A stretch of DNA of 64,000 nucleotides from NCBI RefSeq assembly GCF_013204825.1, contig NZ_JABMKV010000004.1:62001-126000 (forward strand). The letters are read 5' to 3'. Every line of letters starts with the position of its first letter. Positions within the stretch are counted from its first letter, which is position 1. The notes below the pieces were generated by a model, which saw only the letters and a list, made by a program, of their open reading frames with translations, was not told where the DNA came from and did no database searches. The position numbers were made by a program, and so were the translations under genes. Below, in pieces: positions 1 to 9,765 of the stretch. The stretch is from Pedobacter boryungensis (GTDB lineage Bacteria > Bacteroidota > Bacteroidia > Sphingobacteriales > Sphingobacteriaceae).

Positions 1-1167
1 CACCACTAACCTTCCATTATTCCAACTACCGATTGGGCGTAAATAACGAGCTTCTTTTTTTGCTGTCATTAAATCATATAATGATGCTAATGTTCTATTT
101 CCATCACGACCTAATTTCGCATCGGGATGTCGTTCATCATCCAATACTTGATATTCTAACCCAATTGCAGACCCAGCGTTTTTTTCAGAAAGTGTTACAA
201 AGTATTTCACTCCACTATTTGCACCTTCACTTAGTTTAAACTCAAAGGATAAATCGAATGCCGCATATTCTTCTTTGGTTACAATATCTCCACCATTAGT
301 AGATTCTGCTCCGTTTGAAGGCAATACTGTTAATTGTCCATTTGCAATATCCCATCCTTTTGTTGGAAATGCATTTTTATAAGCGCCAACCCAACCTGCG
401 TTTGTTTTTCCGTCAAATAATAATTTATAGCCATTTGCTTTCTCGTATGCAGATAAAGCATTTGGGGTTAAATTAACGGTATAAATCCCTTTTGGAAAGG
501 CTTGTGGTTTTAAATTTTCTGTTTGAATATTAATGTTTTTGAAATATACTTTTTTACCATCTAATTTAAGGTTTGTACCAATACCATGCACTTGTAAACC
601 AATAAACCCAGTTTTATCTAATGTATCAATTACATAAGCTACAGGAATGCCATTCACCCAAGTTTTGGTTTCATTACCAATGCATTCAATTTTATAATGA
701 TTAAATTCTTCGGATTTATACGCTGATTTTGCAGCAGTATTTAATTCTAATGGATAAAGCCAAAGTCTTCTTGCTTCGTCGTACATGCCGCCAGTCCATG
801 CTCTTGCCGTTGGATCTATTTCAACTTGCCTGCCGTATACCATTCCTTTTCCTTTATTTCCTGCAGCATCGTAATGACTACGTGTTTGTATGCCAGAATT
901 GGTTTCTGTACCTTCCAATTTTACATCGAGCTCTAAAATAAAATCACCGTATTCTTTTTCAGTAACTAAAAATGAATTAGGAGATCCTTTAGTCATTGTT
1001 CCAACAATTGCTCCGTTTTCTATGGCATAAGGTGCTGAACCTACGATAGCTTTCCAACCTTTTAAGGTTTTTCCATCAAATAAAGGTTTGCTTTTTTGAG
1101 CGTTGGCAACTGATAAAAAACTGATAACTGAGAGGGTTAAAAGGCAAGATTTTTTAATGTTTAACAT
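1..1167 (-). CDS. Secreted protein with two DUF1080 (3-keto-disaccharide hydrolase-like) domains, C-terminus beyond window
   Basis: Reading the minus strand from the ATG at 1167 gives 389 open codons up to base 1, so the gene continues outside the window. Residues 1-23 form a signal peptide ending in VANAQ. Two DUF1080 repeats follow: the first begins with PLFDGKTLKGW near residue 27, the second with LLFDGKTNAGW near residue 246. Each has the family's concanavalin-like beta-sandwich pattern, including the repeated NSG motif (ETNSGIQTR, ANSGVKYF). The family is known for secreted or periplasmic glycoside-binding or hydrolysing proteins, including 3-keto-glycoside hydrolases. It lies just downstream of a Gfo/Idh/MocA oxidoreductase on the same strand, a common pairing in Bacteroidota sugar catabolism. 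Exact substrate cannot be told. Confidence 0.85.
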   Translation of the reverse strand, partial: MLNIKKSCLLTLSVISFLSVANAQKSKPLFDGKTLKGWKAIVGSAPYAIENGAIVGTMTKGSPNSFLVTEKEYGDFILELDVKLEGTETNSGIQTRSHYDAAGNKGKGMVYGRQVEIDPTARAWTGGMYDEARRLWLYPLELNTAAKSAYKSEEFNHYKIECIGNETKTWVNGIPVAYVIDTLDKTGFIGLQVHGIGTNLKLDGKKVYFKNINIQTENLKPQAFPKGIYTVNLTPNALSAYEKANGYKLLFDGKTNAGWVGAYKNAFPTKGWDIANGQLTVLPSNGAESTNGGDIVTKEEYAAFDLSFEFKLSEGANSGVKYFVTLSEKNAGSAIGLEYQVLDDERHPDAKLGRDGNRTLASLYDLMTAKKEARYLRPIGSWNNGRLVV

Positions 1168-1188
1168 GATTTTGGTTTGTTTTCTTGT

Positions 1189-1270
1189 CGTCATTGCGAG
1201 GCACGAAGTAATCCTAATGCACTCGCTACATAGCTAAAGTTGTAAGATTGCTTCGTTCCTCGCAATGACG
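1189..1270. repeat. Dispersed palindromic repeat, family A (GTCATTGCGAGG type)
   Basis: The left arm CGTCATTGCGAGGCACGAAG and the right arm CTTCGTTCCTCGCAATGACG are near-perfect inverted copies about 40 bases apart. The same arms recur near 15261, 24960, 38874 and 42554. It sits between two co-directional genes and could fold into a long hairpin in RNA. No ORF is supported inside it. Confidence 0.85.
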
Positions 1271-1280
1271 ATTTAAGTTA

Positions 1281-2636
1281 TTAATATTTGAATACTTTTC
1301 CGCCTGACATTACTTCTTGTGATTTTTCATCGAAAGTGGCTTTTGCACCTGTATGAACTGCGGCATTGGTCATTATATTGGCAATAGAATGTGCGTATCC
1401 AGCTTCTACTGGTGCATTTGGTGTTTTTCTACTGCGTACACATTCCATCCAATTTCGCATGTGACCTGAGGTTAGGGCATCGCCACCCATATTTGCGGCA
1501 GTTTCTACTTTAATCGTCTTTTTAGAAAGATCAAACGGCTCAAGTAAGTTCGGCTTCATGCCCATCGCTACTGCTTCCCTTACACCCAGTCCACCTTTTG
1601 GTGAAACTTTATTGGTCATCAAATTTAATTCACCACCATTAGAGTAATACACTTCGCCCACATCTCCAACACTATTTTGCATTCTCGAAGTGAAGGTAAC
1701 TTGAAAACCATCGCTACCATCTGGTTGACCGTAATCAAATACCGCAACCATCGAATCCCAATTTTTACGACCATCTTTCCAAGTATAAATTCCACCATTA
1801 GCTACTACACTTCTTGGATGTTTTAATTTAGTGAACCAGTGTACAGTATCTATTTGATGCGACATCCATTGTCCTGGCATGCCTGAAGAGTAAGGCCAAA
1901 ACAATCTGTACTCTAAATATTTTCTAGGGTCAAATTTATCTGCTGGACGATTTAATAAAAAGCGTTTCCAATCGATATCTTCTTCTTTCAGTTTAGCAAC
2001 TAAATCTGGTCTGCGCCATCTACCTGGCTGATTTACATTCCACACTAAATCTACTGCTGTAATTGGACCAAACTTTCCTTCTTGAATAAACTGAGCAGCA
2101 TTTGCATAATTTTCTCCACTTCTGCGTTGCGAACCAATTTGAACAATTTTATTACTTTCTTTAACTGCTTTTAGCGCTGCCTTTGCATCTGCCATTGTTT
2201 CTGCAAATGGCTTTTCAATGTAGGCATCACATCCAGCTTTTACGGCTTCAATAGTATGTAGCGCATGTTGGAAATCGGCTGTACTTACAATTACCGCATC
2301 CAAATCCTTCATAGCATAAAGCTCATCATTATTTCTACATGCTTTAATATCATGACCCATTTTTTCTTTAATATGAGCGATACCTAAATCTCTACGATAA
2401 GTCCATAAATCAGAAAGACCTACAATATCAAAATTGAGTTCTTTATTATGATTTTGAAAACAAGGGAAAAGTGTGTCTTTAAATCGGTCTGAAAAACCAA
2501 CTACACCTACTCTAACTCTATCGTTAGCACCAATAATTCTGCTATAACTTTTTGCGCTGCTAGTTAATGTACCCGCATAAGTAGCCGCTGCAAGCAATGC
2601 CGACTGCTTTATAAATGTTCTTCTAGTGTTACCCAT
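1281..2636 (-). CDS. Gfo/Idh/MocA family oxidoreductase with Tat signal
   Basis: This 451-residue protein begins with a twin-arginine export signal (TRRTFIKQSALLAAATYAG), so it is probably periplasmic or lipid-linked after folding in the cytoplasm. The Rossmann NAD(P)-binding segment follows (RVRVGVVGF near residue 41). The family signature EKPFAETM contains the conserved lysine of the catalytic EKP motif. The C-terminal half is the usual substrate-binding alpha/beta domain. Secreted members are abundant in Bacteroidota and act on oxidised sugars, including glycoside 3-oxidation. The DUF1080 gene downstream on the same strand supports a role in sugar catabolism. The precise substrate is unknown. 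Confidence 0.9.
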   Translation of the reverse strand: MGNTRRTFIKQSALLAAATYAGTLTSSAKSYSRIIGANDRVRVGVVGFSDRFKDTLFPCFQNHNKELNFDIVGLSDLWTYRRDLGIAHIKEKMGHDIKACRNNDELYAMKDLDAVIVSTADFQHALHTIEAVKAGCDAYIEKPFAETMADAKAALKAVKESNKIVQIGSQRRSGENYANAAQFIQEGKFGPITAVDLVWNVNQPGRWRRPDLVAKLKEEDIDWKRFLLNRPADKFDPRKYLEYRLFWPYSSGMPGQWMSHQIDTVHWFTKLKHPRSVVANGGIYTWKDGRKNWDSMVAVFDYGQPDGSDGFQVTFTSRMQNSVGDVGEVYYSNGGELNLMTNKVSPKGGLGVREAVAMGMKPNLLEPFDLSKKTIKVETAANMGGDALTSGHMRNWMECVRSRKTPNAPVEAGYAHSIANIMTNAAVHTGAKATFDEKSQEVMSGGKVFKY

Positions 2637-2859
2637 TCCAGAACTGCAATTAAATGACGTGAAAGATTTATTATTTGGTTAGATTAAAATGATTTAACCC
2701 TTATCCAATAATATGATTTTTTACTTAGAAACTGTAATGCTTGATCTAAAATTTTTACGCAATCGTTTCTATTGTAAATAATTTCATATATAAATAGCCC
2801 CAGATTGAAGATTATAAATCAACAATCTGCGGCTATACTATTAATCAAGAATAAAAAGA

Positions 2860-3390
2860 TTAAATTCCTTTAGTCTGGATATTCCAGAACGTGTATTTCC
2901 CTAGTGTATAAATCGGTGTTTCTGCTCCGTGAAAAAATTTCACATCTGCTCTTTTACCCTGCTTGAAAAGCATTCCTTTTAAGGTATATTTTTTACCGAT
3001 AGCTAGTCCGGCAGCCTGATCAGCTGGCATAATACCGTTAATTTCTAACTCTAAATTATTAAGCAATGATTCTTTTGGTCTTGCTGCATCTTTAAAACTC
3101 TTAAATACACCCATTTTTACAGCTTGTTCACTTACAGTCGTATCTAATATCGCAGTGAGTTCTAATGGAAAATCCGCTAAAAAATTAGGTTCATTACTAA
3201 GATTAATCATTTTATGCTTAAACTTTTCGGTAGCATCAGCTTCTGTATTTACATTTTTAGTCCAATCGGGATTCAACTTGATAAAATCACTTACCTCTTT
3301 TTCAAGAAAAACTTTAGAATCGGATCCTTTAGGATTTTCAGAGCAGCCAAATAAAGTAACCGCAATTAAAACATAGAATAACTTTCTCAT
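2860..3390 (-). CDS. Small lipoprotein, paralogue of the next gene upstream
   Basis: A 176-residue protein with a lipoprotein signal (hydrophobic stretch then LFGC, acylated Cys at residue 16). I do not recognise a named domain. It aligns along nearly its whole length with the neighbouring 197-residue lipoprotein: both have a NFLADFPL / DFLANFPL segment, a SLLN-x(4-6)-INGI segment and a GKKY-x(5)-FKQGKRAD segment. The genes are 12 bases apart on the same strand, which indicates tandem duplication. Likely membrane-anchored in the envelope; function unknown. Confidence 0.75.
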   Translation of the reverse strand: MRKLFYVLIAVTLFGCSENPKGSDSKVFLEKEVSDFIKLNPDWTKNVNTEADATEKFKHKMINLSNEPNFLADFPLELTAILDTTVSEQAVKMGVFKSFKDAARPKESLLNNLELEINGIMPADQAAGLAIGKKYTLKGMLFKQGKRADVKFFHGAETPIYTLGKYTFWNIQTKGI

Positions 3391-3402
3391 TGATTAAACA
3401 AT

Positions 3403-3996
3403 TTATAAATTCAAATTAGCCATTTTTTCTGTAGAAGTGATAGGCTTTAGCTCTTTAACCTGCATTGGATAAACGCCTAAAACATAAGTAGAGCCAACAG
3501 CTTTTTTATAATAGTTTATGTCTGCACGTTTACCTTGCTTATAAATTAAAGCCTTCAAATAATATTTTCCGCCGAGCACTAACCCATTCGCTTCATGATC
3601 AAACTGAAAAATCCCATTTATTCTCAATTTCATTTGATTCAGCAAAGAGCCTTTATCACGAAGCAAATCTGTATACGCTTCAAAAGTAGCCATCTTAAAA
3701 CTTTTGGTTCCCATTATCGTATCACGAAGATTTGTTGCTTGTAAAGGAAAATTTGCCAAAAAATCTATATGATTACTTAAACCCTTAATTTCTCTTTGAA
3801 ATTTATCAAGTGCTTCGGCATATATCACACTATCCTCACTATTTAACTCAGGATTTCTATTTACATAATCAATTAAACTCTGCTCTGTAAAAACCTTCGA
3901 TTGATAGGTGATTTTAATTTCGGATTTCTGTTCGTTAGTGCATCCTGAAAGTATAGCTAACAGTCCAATAAATAATAAAAATCTTTTTGGTTTCAT
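3403..3996 (-). CDS. Small lipoprotein, paralogue of the downstream gene
   Basis: A 197-residue protein with a lipoprotein signal peptide and lipobox LSGC (Cys19). No named family is recognised. It shares the order of conserved segments with the downstream paralogue, ending with YKQGKRADI. It begins four bases after the valS stop codon, so it is almost certainly cotranscribed with valS. The duplicated pair may be an envelope module carried along with a housekeeping gene. Nothing in the sequence indicates a catalytic site. Confidence 0.75.
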   Translation of the reverse strand: MKPKRFLLFIGLLAILSGCTNEQKSEIKITYQSKVFTEQSLIDYVNRNPELNSEDSVIYAEALDKFQREIKGLSNHIDFLANFPLQATNLRDTIMGTKSFKMATFEAYTDLLRDKGSLLNQMKLRINGIFQFDHEANGLVLGGKYYLKALIYKQGKRADINYYKKAVGSTYVLGVYPMQVKELKPITSTEKMANLNL

Positions 3997-4000
3997 TGAA

Positions 4001-6682
4001 TTATCCTTCTAGAATCGCTAAACTTTCGGTTATAATTTTAATTTTAGATTCAGCATCAGCTTTTTTATTGCGCTCATTTGCAATAATTTCTGGTTTAGCG
4101 TTTTGCACAAAACGTTCATTACCTAATTTCGCATCAACCGATTTTAAGAAACCTTGTAAATATTCTAATTCTTTTGTTAATCGTTCTTTCTCTGCATCTA
4201 AATCTACATTTTCATTTAACACGATGAAAAACTCGTCATTTCCCACCATGAAACTAGCTGCACCAGCAATTTTGTCGTTTACCAACTCAACCTCGCTAAT
4301 ATTTGCTAATTTAAATACATTGTTAATCCATTTTTCATAATCTAAGCCTGAATTTACTTTTATACTTAATGGCAATGCATCTTTTGGCGAAATTTGACGT
4401 GTATTTCTCACATTCCTAATTTCAGAAATTAACTCTTTTATCAGCTCTGCTTCTTTTAATAATTGTTCATCAACTTTACCAATTGTTGGGTAATTTGCAA
4501 CGATACAGCAATCCATTTCTGCACGCTCGCCAAACAACTCATCATGGTACAATTCTTCTGTTAAGAATGGCATAAATGGATGTAATAATTTCAAGATTTG
4601 TTCAAAATATTGAGTTGTAATTTTCTTGGTTGCCGCATCAATTGGATGTTGATAAGCAGGTTTTACCATTTCTAAATACCACGCACAGAAATCATCCCAA
4701 ACCAATTTATAAGTTGCCATTAAAGCTTCAGATAAACGATATTGTTTAAAGTTGGCTTCAATTTCTGTTAATGCTTCATTAAATCGGTTTTCGAACCAAT
4801 TAATTGCTTGTTGATTAGGGTTTTCTAAGTTCTCATCAACTTCCCAACCTTTAACCAAACGAAAAGCATTCCATATTTTATTGGCAAAGTTTCTTCCTTG
4901 TTCGCAATAAGCTTCGTCAAACATTAAATCGTTGCCAGCCGGCGATGACATTAACATTCCAACTCTAACTCCATCTGCTCCATATTTTTCTATCAAACCT
5001 ATTGGATCTGGAGAATTCCCTAAAGATTTAGACATTTTTCTGCCTAATTTATCACGAACAATACCCGTTAAATACACATTTGTAAATGGTTTTTTACCCA
5101 TAAACTCATGTCCAGCCATAATCATTCGAGCCACCCAGAAAAACAAAATTTCAGGCGCTGTTACTAAATCATTAGTTGGATAATAGTAATTAATGTCTTT
5201 ATTATCAGGGTTTTTAAAACCATCGAAAACAGAAATTGGCCATAACCATGATGAAAACCAAGTATCCATCACATCATCATCTTGCCTTACAAATGGCTCC
5301 AATTGCTTTTTAAATCCAGCTTTATCAGCTGCTGCATCTCCTAAATTTTTCTTTTTCCAAAACTCCTCTAAAGCTTCATCTTTTGTTTTGGCAACTACCC
5401 AATCTCCTTTATCATCGTACCAAGCAGGTATACGTTGTCCCCACCATAGTTGACGAGAAATATTCCAATCGCGAACATTTTCCATCCAATGACGATACGT
5501 ATTTTCGAATTTATTCGGAATAAGATTTACATCTCCATTCAACACATCATCTAAAGCTGGTTGTGCCATCTCCTTCATTTTCACAAACCATTGCATCGAA
5601 AGTTTTGGTTCGATAGCTGCATCTGTACGTTCAGAGAAACCTACTTGAGATTTATAATCTTCTATTTTCTCTAGATGTCCAGCTTCTTCAAGCATTTTAG
5701 CAATCTTTTTACGGGCAACAAATCTCTCTTCACCTACTAAAATAACCGCTAATTCATTTAGAGTTCCATCTTCATTTAAAATATCTGTAACAGGTAATTT
5801 ATGTTTTACACCCAATTCATAATCATTCAAATCATGTGCTGGTGTAACTTTTAAACAGCCTGTACCAAATTCAATATCAACGTATTCATCTTCAATTACT
5901 GGAATTTCATGATTTACCAAAGGGACAAAAACTTTTTTGCCTTTTAAATGCTTGAAACGTTCATCATTTGGATTGATACAAATTGCCGCATCTGCCATAA
6001 TCGTTTCCGGGCGAGTGGTAGCAACAGTCAGTGAGTTTGCAGCTGTCAGTTCTGAGTTATCAGTTCCAGCAATTCGATACTTAATATAATATAACTTCTG
6101 ATTAACCTCCTTACGGATTACTTCCTCATCAGAAACTGCAGTTTTACCAGCTGGATCCCAATTTACCATTCGAATACCACGGTAAATCCATCCTTTTTTG
6201 TATAAATGAATAAACGAATCGATTACCGCGTCAGATAAATCATCTTCCATGGTAAAACGAGTTCTATCCCAATCGCAACTTGCACCTAATTTTTTTAATT
6301 GTTCTAAAATAATGCCACCATATTTCTCTTTCCACTCCCAGGCATATTTTAAAAATTCTTCACGAGAAATATCTTTTTTGTTAATTCCTCTTTCCTTTAG
6401 CATCGCTACGACTTTCGCCTCTGTTGCAATAGAAGCATGGTCAGTTCCAGGAACCCAACACGCATTTTTACCTTGCATACGAGCTTTACGAATCAATACA
6501 TCCTGAATAGTATTGTTTAACATGTGCCCCATGTGCAATACTCCAGTCACATTCGGTGGTGGAATTACGATCGTGTAAGGCTCACGCTCATCAGGTTCAG
6601 AATGGAAAAACTTTTTGTCTAACCAGTAGCTGTACCATTTATCTTCGGTTTCTGTAGGATTGTATTTAGTAGATATGCTCAT
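4001..6682 (-). CDS. valS: Valine--tRNA ligase
   Basis: Charges tRNA-Val with valine in the cytoplasm. The 893-residue length is normal for the family. The class I signatures are present: a HIGH-type motif in PPPNVTGVLHMGHM near residue 50 and the KMSKS motif in GRKMSKSLGNSPDP. The connective editing domain lies between them (TTRPETIMAD, and GTGCLKVTPAHDLNDYELG). The anticodon-binding domain follows, then the C-terminal coiled-coil arm (LDAEKERLTKELEYLQGFL). Two lipoprotein genes follow within four and twelve bases, forming one likely operon. Confidence 0.97.
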   Translation of the reverse strand: MSISTKYNPTETEDKWYSYWLDKKFFHSEPDEREPYTIVIPPPNVTGVLHMGHMLNNTIQDVLIRKARMQGKNACWVPGTDHASIATEAKVVAMLKERGINKKDISREEFLKYAWEWKEKYGGIILEQLKKLGASCDWDRTRFTMEDDLSDAVIDSFIHLYKKGWIYRGIRMVNWDPAGKTAVSDEEVIRKEVNQKLYYIKYRIAGTDNSELTAANSLTVATTRPETIMADAAICINPNDERFKHLKGKKVFVPLVNHEIPVIEDEYVDIEFGTGCLKVTPAHDLNDYELGVKHKLPVTDILNEDGTLNELAVILVGEERFVARKKIAKMLEEAGHLEKIEDYKSQVGFSERTDAAIEPKLSMQWFVKMKEMAQPALDDVLNGDVNLIPNKFENTYRHWMENVRDWNISRQLWWGQRIPAWYDDKGDWVVAKTKDEALEEFWKKKNLGDAAADKAGFKKQLEPFVRQDDDVMDTWFSSWLWPISVFDGFKNPDNKDINYYYPTNDLVTAPEILFFWVARMIMAGHEFMGKKPFTNVYLTGIVRDKLGRKMSKSLGNSPDPIGLIEKYGADGVRVGMLMSSPAGNDLMFDEAYCEQGRNFANKIWNAFRLVKGWEVDENLENPNQQAINWFENRFNEALTEIEANFKQYRLSEALMATYKLVWDDFCAWYLEMVKPAYQHPIDAATKKITTQYFEQILKLLHPFMPFLTEELYHDELFGERAEMDCCIVANYPTIGKVDEQLLKEAELIKELISEIRNVRNTRQISPKDALPLSIKVNSGLDYEKWINNVFKLANISEVELVNDKIAGAASFMVGNDEFFIVLNENVDLDAEKERLTKELEYLQGFLKSVDAKLGNERFVQNAKPEIIANERNKKADAESKIKIITESLAILEG

Positions 6683-6822
6683 TTATAACTTGGTGTCGAA
6701 TTTAGGTGGTAAAAATACGTTTTTAGGCGGAATTGACCAAAGCCGAAAGACCAAAGTAAAGAGGAATGCGAAAACAATTAGGAAAGAGAATTTTAATAGC
6801 TGTTTATTGCACTATTAAGTGA

Positions 6823-7452
6823 TTATGAATCTTCAAAAACATCATCCAAGTCTAAAACAAAACCTGGCAAAACAGAAGAAGTTATTTTTTCGCTTAATGT
6901 GAATATTTTTGAGGGCTGATATTTACCTAAATCATCTAAAGTGTAAATTAAAATACTTTGATCACTTTGACTAACCACCCAATATTCCTTTACGCCAAAC
7001 TCTTCGTAAATCTTATATTTATTTAAAAGTTCTTTCTTGTTATTTCCTGGCGATAAAATTTCAACCACTAAATCTGGGGCACCGATACAGCCTTTGTCGT
7101 CTAATTTACTTAAATCACAAACCACACAAATATCAGGCTGTAAAACCGTAAACACATCCTTGTCGGCTTTACTTTTTGTAGGAAAGCGAACATCGAATGG
7201 AGCACCATAAATTTTGCAGGATTTATTTTTTAGAAAATTATAAAGTGGGTTAAAAATAGCTCCAAAAACTTCTTGATGAACTCTCGAAGGTGCGGGACTC
7301 ATTTTGAAAATTTTCCCTTTAATTAATTCTACTCTTTCATCAAAAAGCCAGTTCAAATAATTAGCATAGCTATAAGTTAATGATTCGTCTATCTCATTAA
7401 AAGTATAAACTTTCTTTTCAGTTAAATCTGGGTATGTTTTTTCGGTAGTCAT
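6823..7452 (-). CDS. Uma2 family (DUF820) restriction endonuclease-like protein
   Basis: A 209-residue Uma2/DUF820 protein, a PD-(D/E)XK-fold family. Visible core elements are VELIKGKIFKMSP near residue 38, LQPDICVVCD (Asp), the DLVVEILSPGN segment (Glu) and the YWVV strand. These correspond to the family's nuclease-like active-site residues. The family is greatly expanded in cyanobacteria and scattered elsewhere, and its biological role is unclear. The gene stands alone, 139 bases upstream of valS on the same strand, with no partner that hints at function. Confidence 0.85.
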   Translation of the reverse strand: MTTEKTYPDLTEKKVYTFNEIDESLTYSYANYLNWLFDERVELIKGKIFKMSPAPSRVHQEVFGAIFNPLYNFLKNKSCKIYGAPFDVRFPTKSKADKDVFTVLQPDICVVCDLSKLDDKGCIGAPDLVVEILSPGNNKKELLNKYKIYEEFGVKEYWVVSQSDQSILIYTLDDLGKYQPSKIFTLSEKITSSVLPGFVLDLDDVFEDS

Positions 7453-7523
7453 TATACCAAATATACTAAATTACAATCAGATATATTTCTAAATTAAGGA
7501 ATTAAGGTAGATTAAAATGGATT

Positions 7524-9488
7524 TTAAAATTTCATCTTCTGGATTCTGATAGCATTTAAAATCGCTAAAAAAGCTACACCAACATCAGCAAAAACGGCTT
7601 CCCACATTGTAGCTAAACCACCCGCTCCTAAAATTAGAACTACAGCTTTTACAACAAAAGCAAGTGTAATATTTTGATAAACCACACTTTTAGTCGCCTT
7701 GCCAATTTTAATAGCAGTTACAATTCTACTTGGTTGATCATTTTGAATAACAACATCTGCAGTCTCTATGGCAACATCGCTTCCCATTGCCCCCATTGCC
7801 ATTCCTAAATCGCTGAGGGCTAAAACTGGTGCGTCATTTATTCCATCACCTACAAAAGCTACTACGCGAGTTTTATCTCTTTTAATCTCTTCTAATCGAG
7901 CTACTTTATCTTCTGGAAGTAAATCCCCATGAGCCACATCAATTCCTAAAGTTGTTGCTATTTTTTGAGTGATGGAATTTTTATCTCCGCTAAGCATTAC
8001 AACTTGATTAATACCATTTTTATGTAGTGATTGTACAGCCTCCTTAGCATCAATTTTTACTTCATCAGTAATCGTTACATAACCTGCGTATTTATCATCT
8101 ATAGCTAATAAAACTATGGTTTCTACTTCTTCATCGACAACCGTTGGATATTGAATTTTAAACTTTTTAAATAATTTGGTATTTCCAGCAATTACATTTT
8201 GATTTTCAATTTCAGCGGTTAAACCGTGACCAATAATTTCTTTTACGTCACTTACGTTGAGTAGTTGTTTATCATCATAATGGCTTACAATCGCTTTTGC
8301 AATTGGATGGGTAGATTGACTTTCTATGGAAGCCAACACCATCATAAACTTAGTTTCATCAATTTCAGATTTTATGTCCGAAACTTTAAAAACACCATGA
8401 GTTAGTGTTCCTGTTTTATCTAACACTACCGTATTAATCTTTGTGATAACATCTAAAAAATTAGAGCCTTTAAATAAAATCCCATGAGAAGAAGCTGCTC
8501 CAATTCCGCCAAAATATCCCAATGGAATGGAAATTACCAACGCACAAGGGCAAGAAATTACCAAAAATACTAATGCACGGTATAGCCAGGTTTGAAAGTG
8601 ATAATCTGCAACAATAAGATATGGTACCGCTACTAATGCAACGGCTAAAAAGAAAACGATTGGGGTATAAATTTTAGCAAATTTTCGAATAAATAGTTCT
8701 GTTTTTGCTTTGCGTGAAGTTGCCGATTGTACCATTTCTAAAATTCGAGATAAAGCACTGTCTGCGAATTTCTTGGTTACCTTTAACTCGATAACTTGAT
8801 CAATATTTAGCATTCCGGCTAATACAATTTCACCTTTTCTAAAAGTTTTAGGCGTACTCTCACCTGTCAAGGCCGCAGTATTAAAACTTGCACTATCACT
8901 TAACAATTCACCATCTAATGGTGCTTTTTCTCCAGCTTTTAACTGAATAGTTTCCCCAATTTCTACTGTATCAGGCTTTACAGTTTCAAATCTTTCATTT
9001 CTAAAAACATTCGCTGTATCTGGTCTCACATCCAATAATGCTTTTATATTTTTTTTAGCACCCTCAACTGCAGCTCCTTGAAATAATTCGCCGACAGTGT
9101 AAAATAACATAACTGCAACCGCTTCGGGATATTCTCCAAGTGCCAATGCACCCATGGTTGCCAATGCCATTAATAAAAATTCTGTAAAAATTTCTCCTTT
9201 TAAGATGGTTACAACTGCTTCTTTAATAACTGGATAAGCAACTGGAATATAAGCTAATAGATACCATGCAATGCGGATATAATTTGTAAAGAAATCTACT
9301 TTAAAATAATCCAATGCAATAGCGATTAGCAATAGAGTTAAACTAAAAATTGCTGGCAAATAGGTTTTAAAAGATGAAGCATCTCCATGATCGTGATCGT
9401 GCTCATCGCCTTCCCCATGTTGATGGCCATGATCATGGTTGCAACATCCATCTTTTTCGTTATTATGTAAATGTTTTTCTTTTTCCAT
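7524..9488 (-). CDS. Heavy-metal translocating P-type ATPase (Zn/Cd/Co type)
   Basis: A 654-residue P1B-type ATPase that would export divalent metal ions across the inner membrane. Visible motifs: TGES in the actuator domain near residue 207, the metal-binding CPCAL in a membrane helix near 312, the phosphorylation motif DKTGTLTHG near 356, the HP dipeptide in STHPIAKAI, and GDGINDAPVLALSD near 546. CPCALVIS together with the last-helix Asp (FADVGVAFLAILNA) fits the ZntA/CadA subclass. The usual CXXC heavy-metal-associated domain is missing; residues 1-35 are instead rich in His, Asp and Glu (HDHGHQHGEGDEHDHDHGD). No metalloregulator is adjacent. Confidence 0.93.
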   Translation of the reverse strand: MEKEKHLHNNEKDGCCNHDHGHQHGEGDEHDHDHGDASSFKTYLPAIFSLTLLLIAIALDYFKVDFFTNYIRIAWYLLAYIPVAYPVIKEAVVTILKGEIFTEFLLMALATMGALALGEYPEAVAVMLFYTVGELFQGAAVEGAKKNIKALLDVRPDTANVFRNERFETVKPDTVEIGETIQLKAGEKAPLDGELLSDSASFNTAALTGESTPKTFRKGEIVLAGMLNIDQVIELKVTKKFADSALSRILEMVQSATSRKAKTELFIRKFAKIYTPIVFFLAVALVAVPYLIVADYHFQTWLYRALVFLVISCPCALVISIPLGYFGGIGAASSHGILFKGSNFLDVITKINTVVLDKTGTLTHGVFKVSDIKSEIDETKFMMVLASIESQSTHPIAKAIVSHYDDKQLLNVSDVKEIIGHGLTAEIENQNVIAGNTKLFKKFKIQYPTVVDEEVETIVLLAIDDKYAGYVTITDEVKIDAKEAVQSLHKNGINQVVMLSGDKNSITQKIATTLGIDVAHGDLLPEDKVARLEEIKRDKTRVVAFVGDGINDAPVLALSDLGMAMGAMGSDVAIETADVVIQNDQPSRIVTAIKIGKATKSVVYQNITLAFVVKAVVLILGAGGLATMWEAVFADVGVAFLAILNAIRIQKMKF

Positions 9489-9765
9489 TTTATTTAGAAT
9501 AATTCAAAATTAAGCAATTATTAAACCACAACGCACATTTTCAAATTGATTTTATACCCTGCACAATAAAAAGTGTTAAAATATGTTAATATTAGTATAA
9601 ATCGCAAAAACATGAAATCGTTTAGATTATCCATATTCAACAGCGAAATTTTCCGCAAAATTGGGTTAAGCAGAATTTATTACTGGTTTAACAAGTAATA
9701 TTTCTATTAACTTGCTATAGTTCGATAGGTATTTCTTAATTTTCATCTTTAAATATTTTTAAAGT

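Noticed and set aside
9612..9698. 28-codon ORF (MKSFRLSIFNSEIF...) upstream of the M13 gene
   Set aside because: It could be a small peptide but has no homologue I know, no promoter and no conservation evidence.
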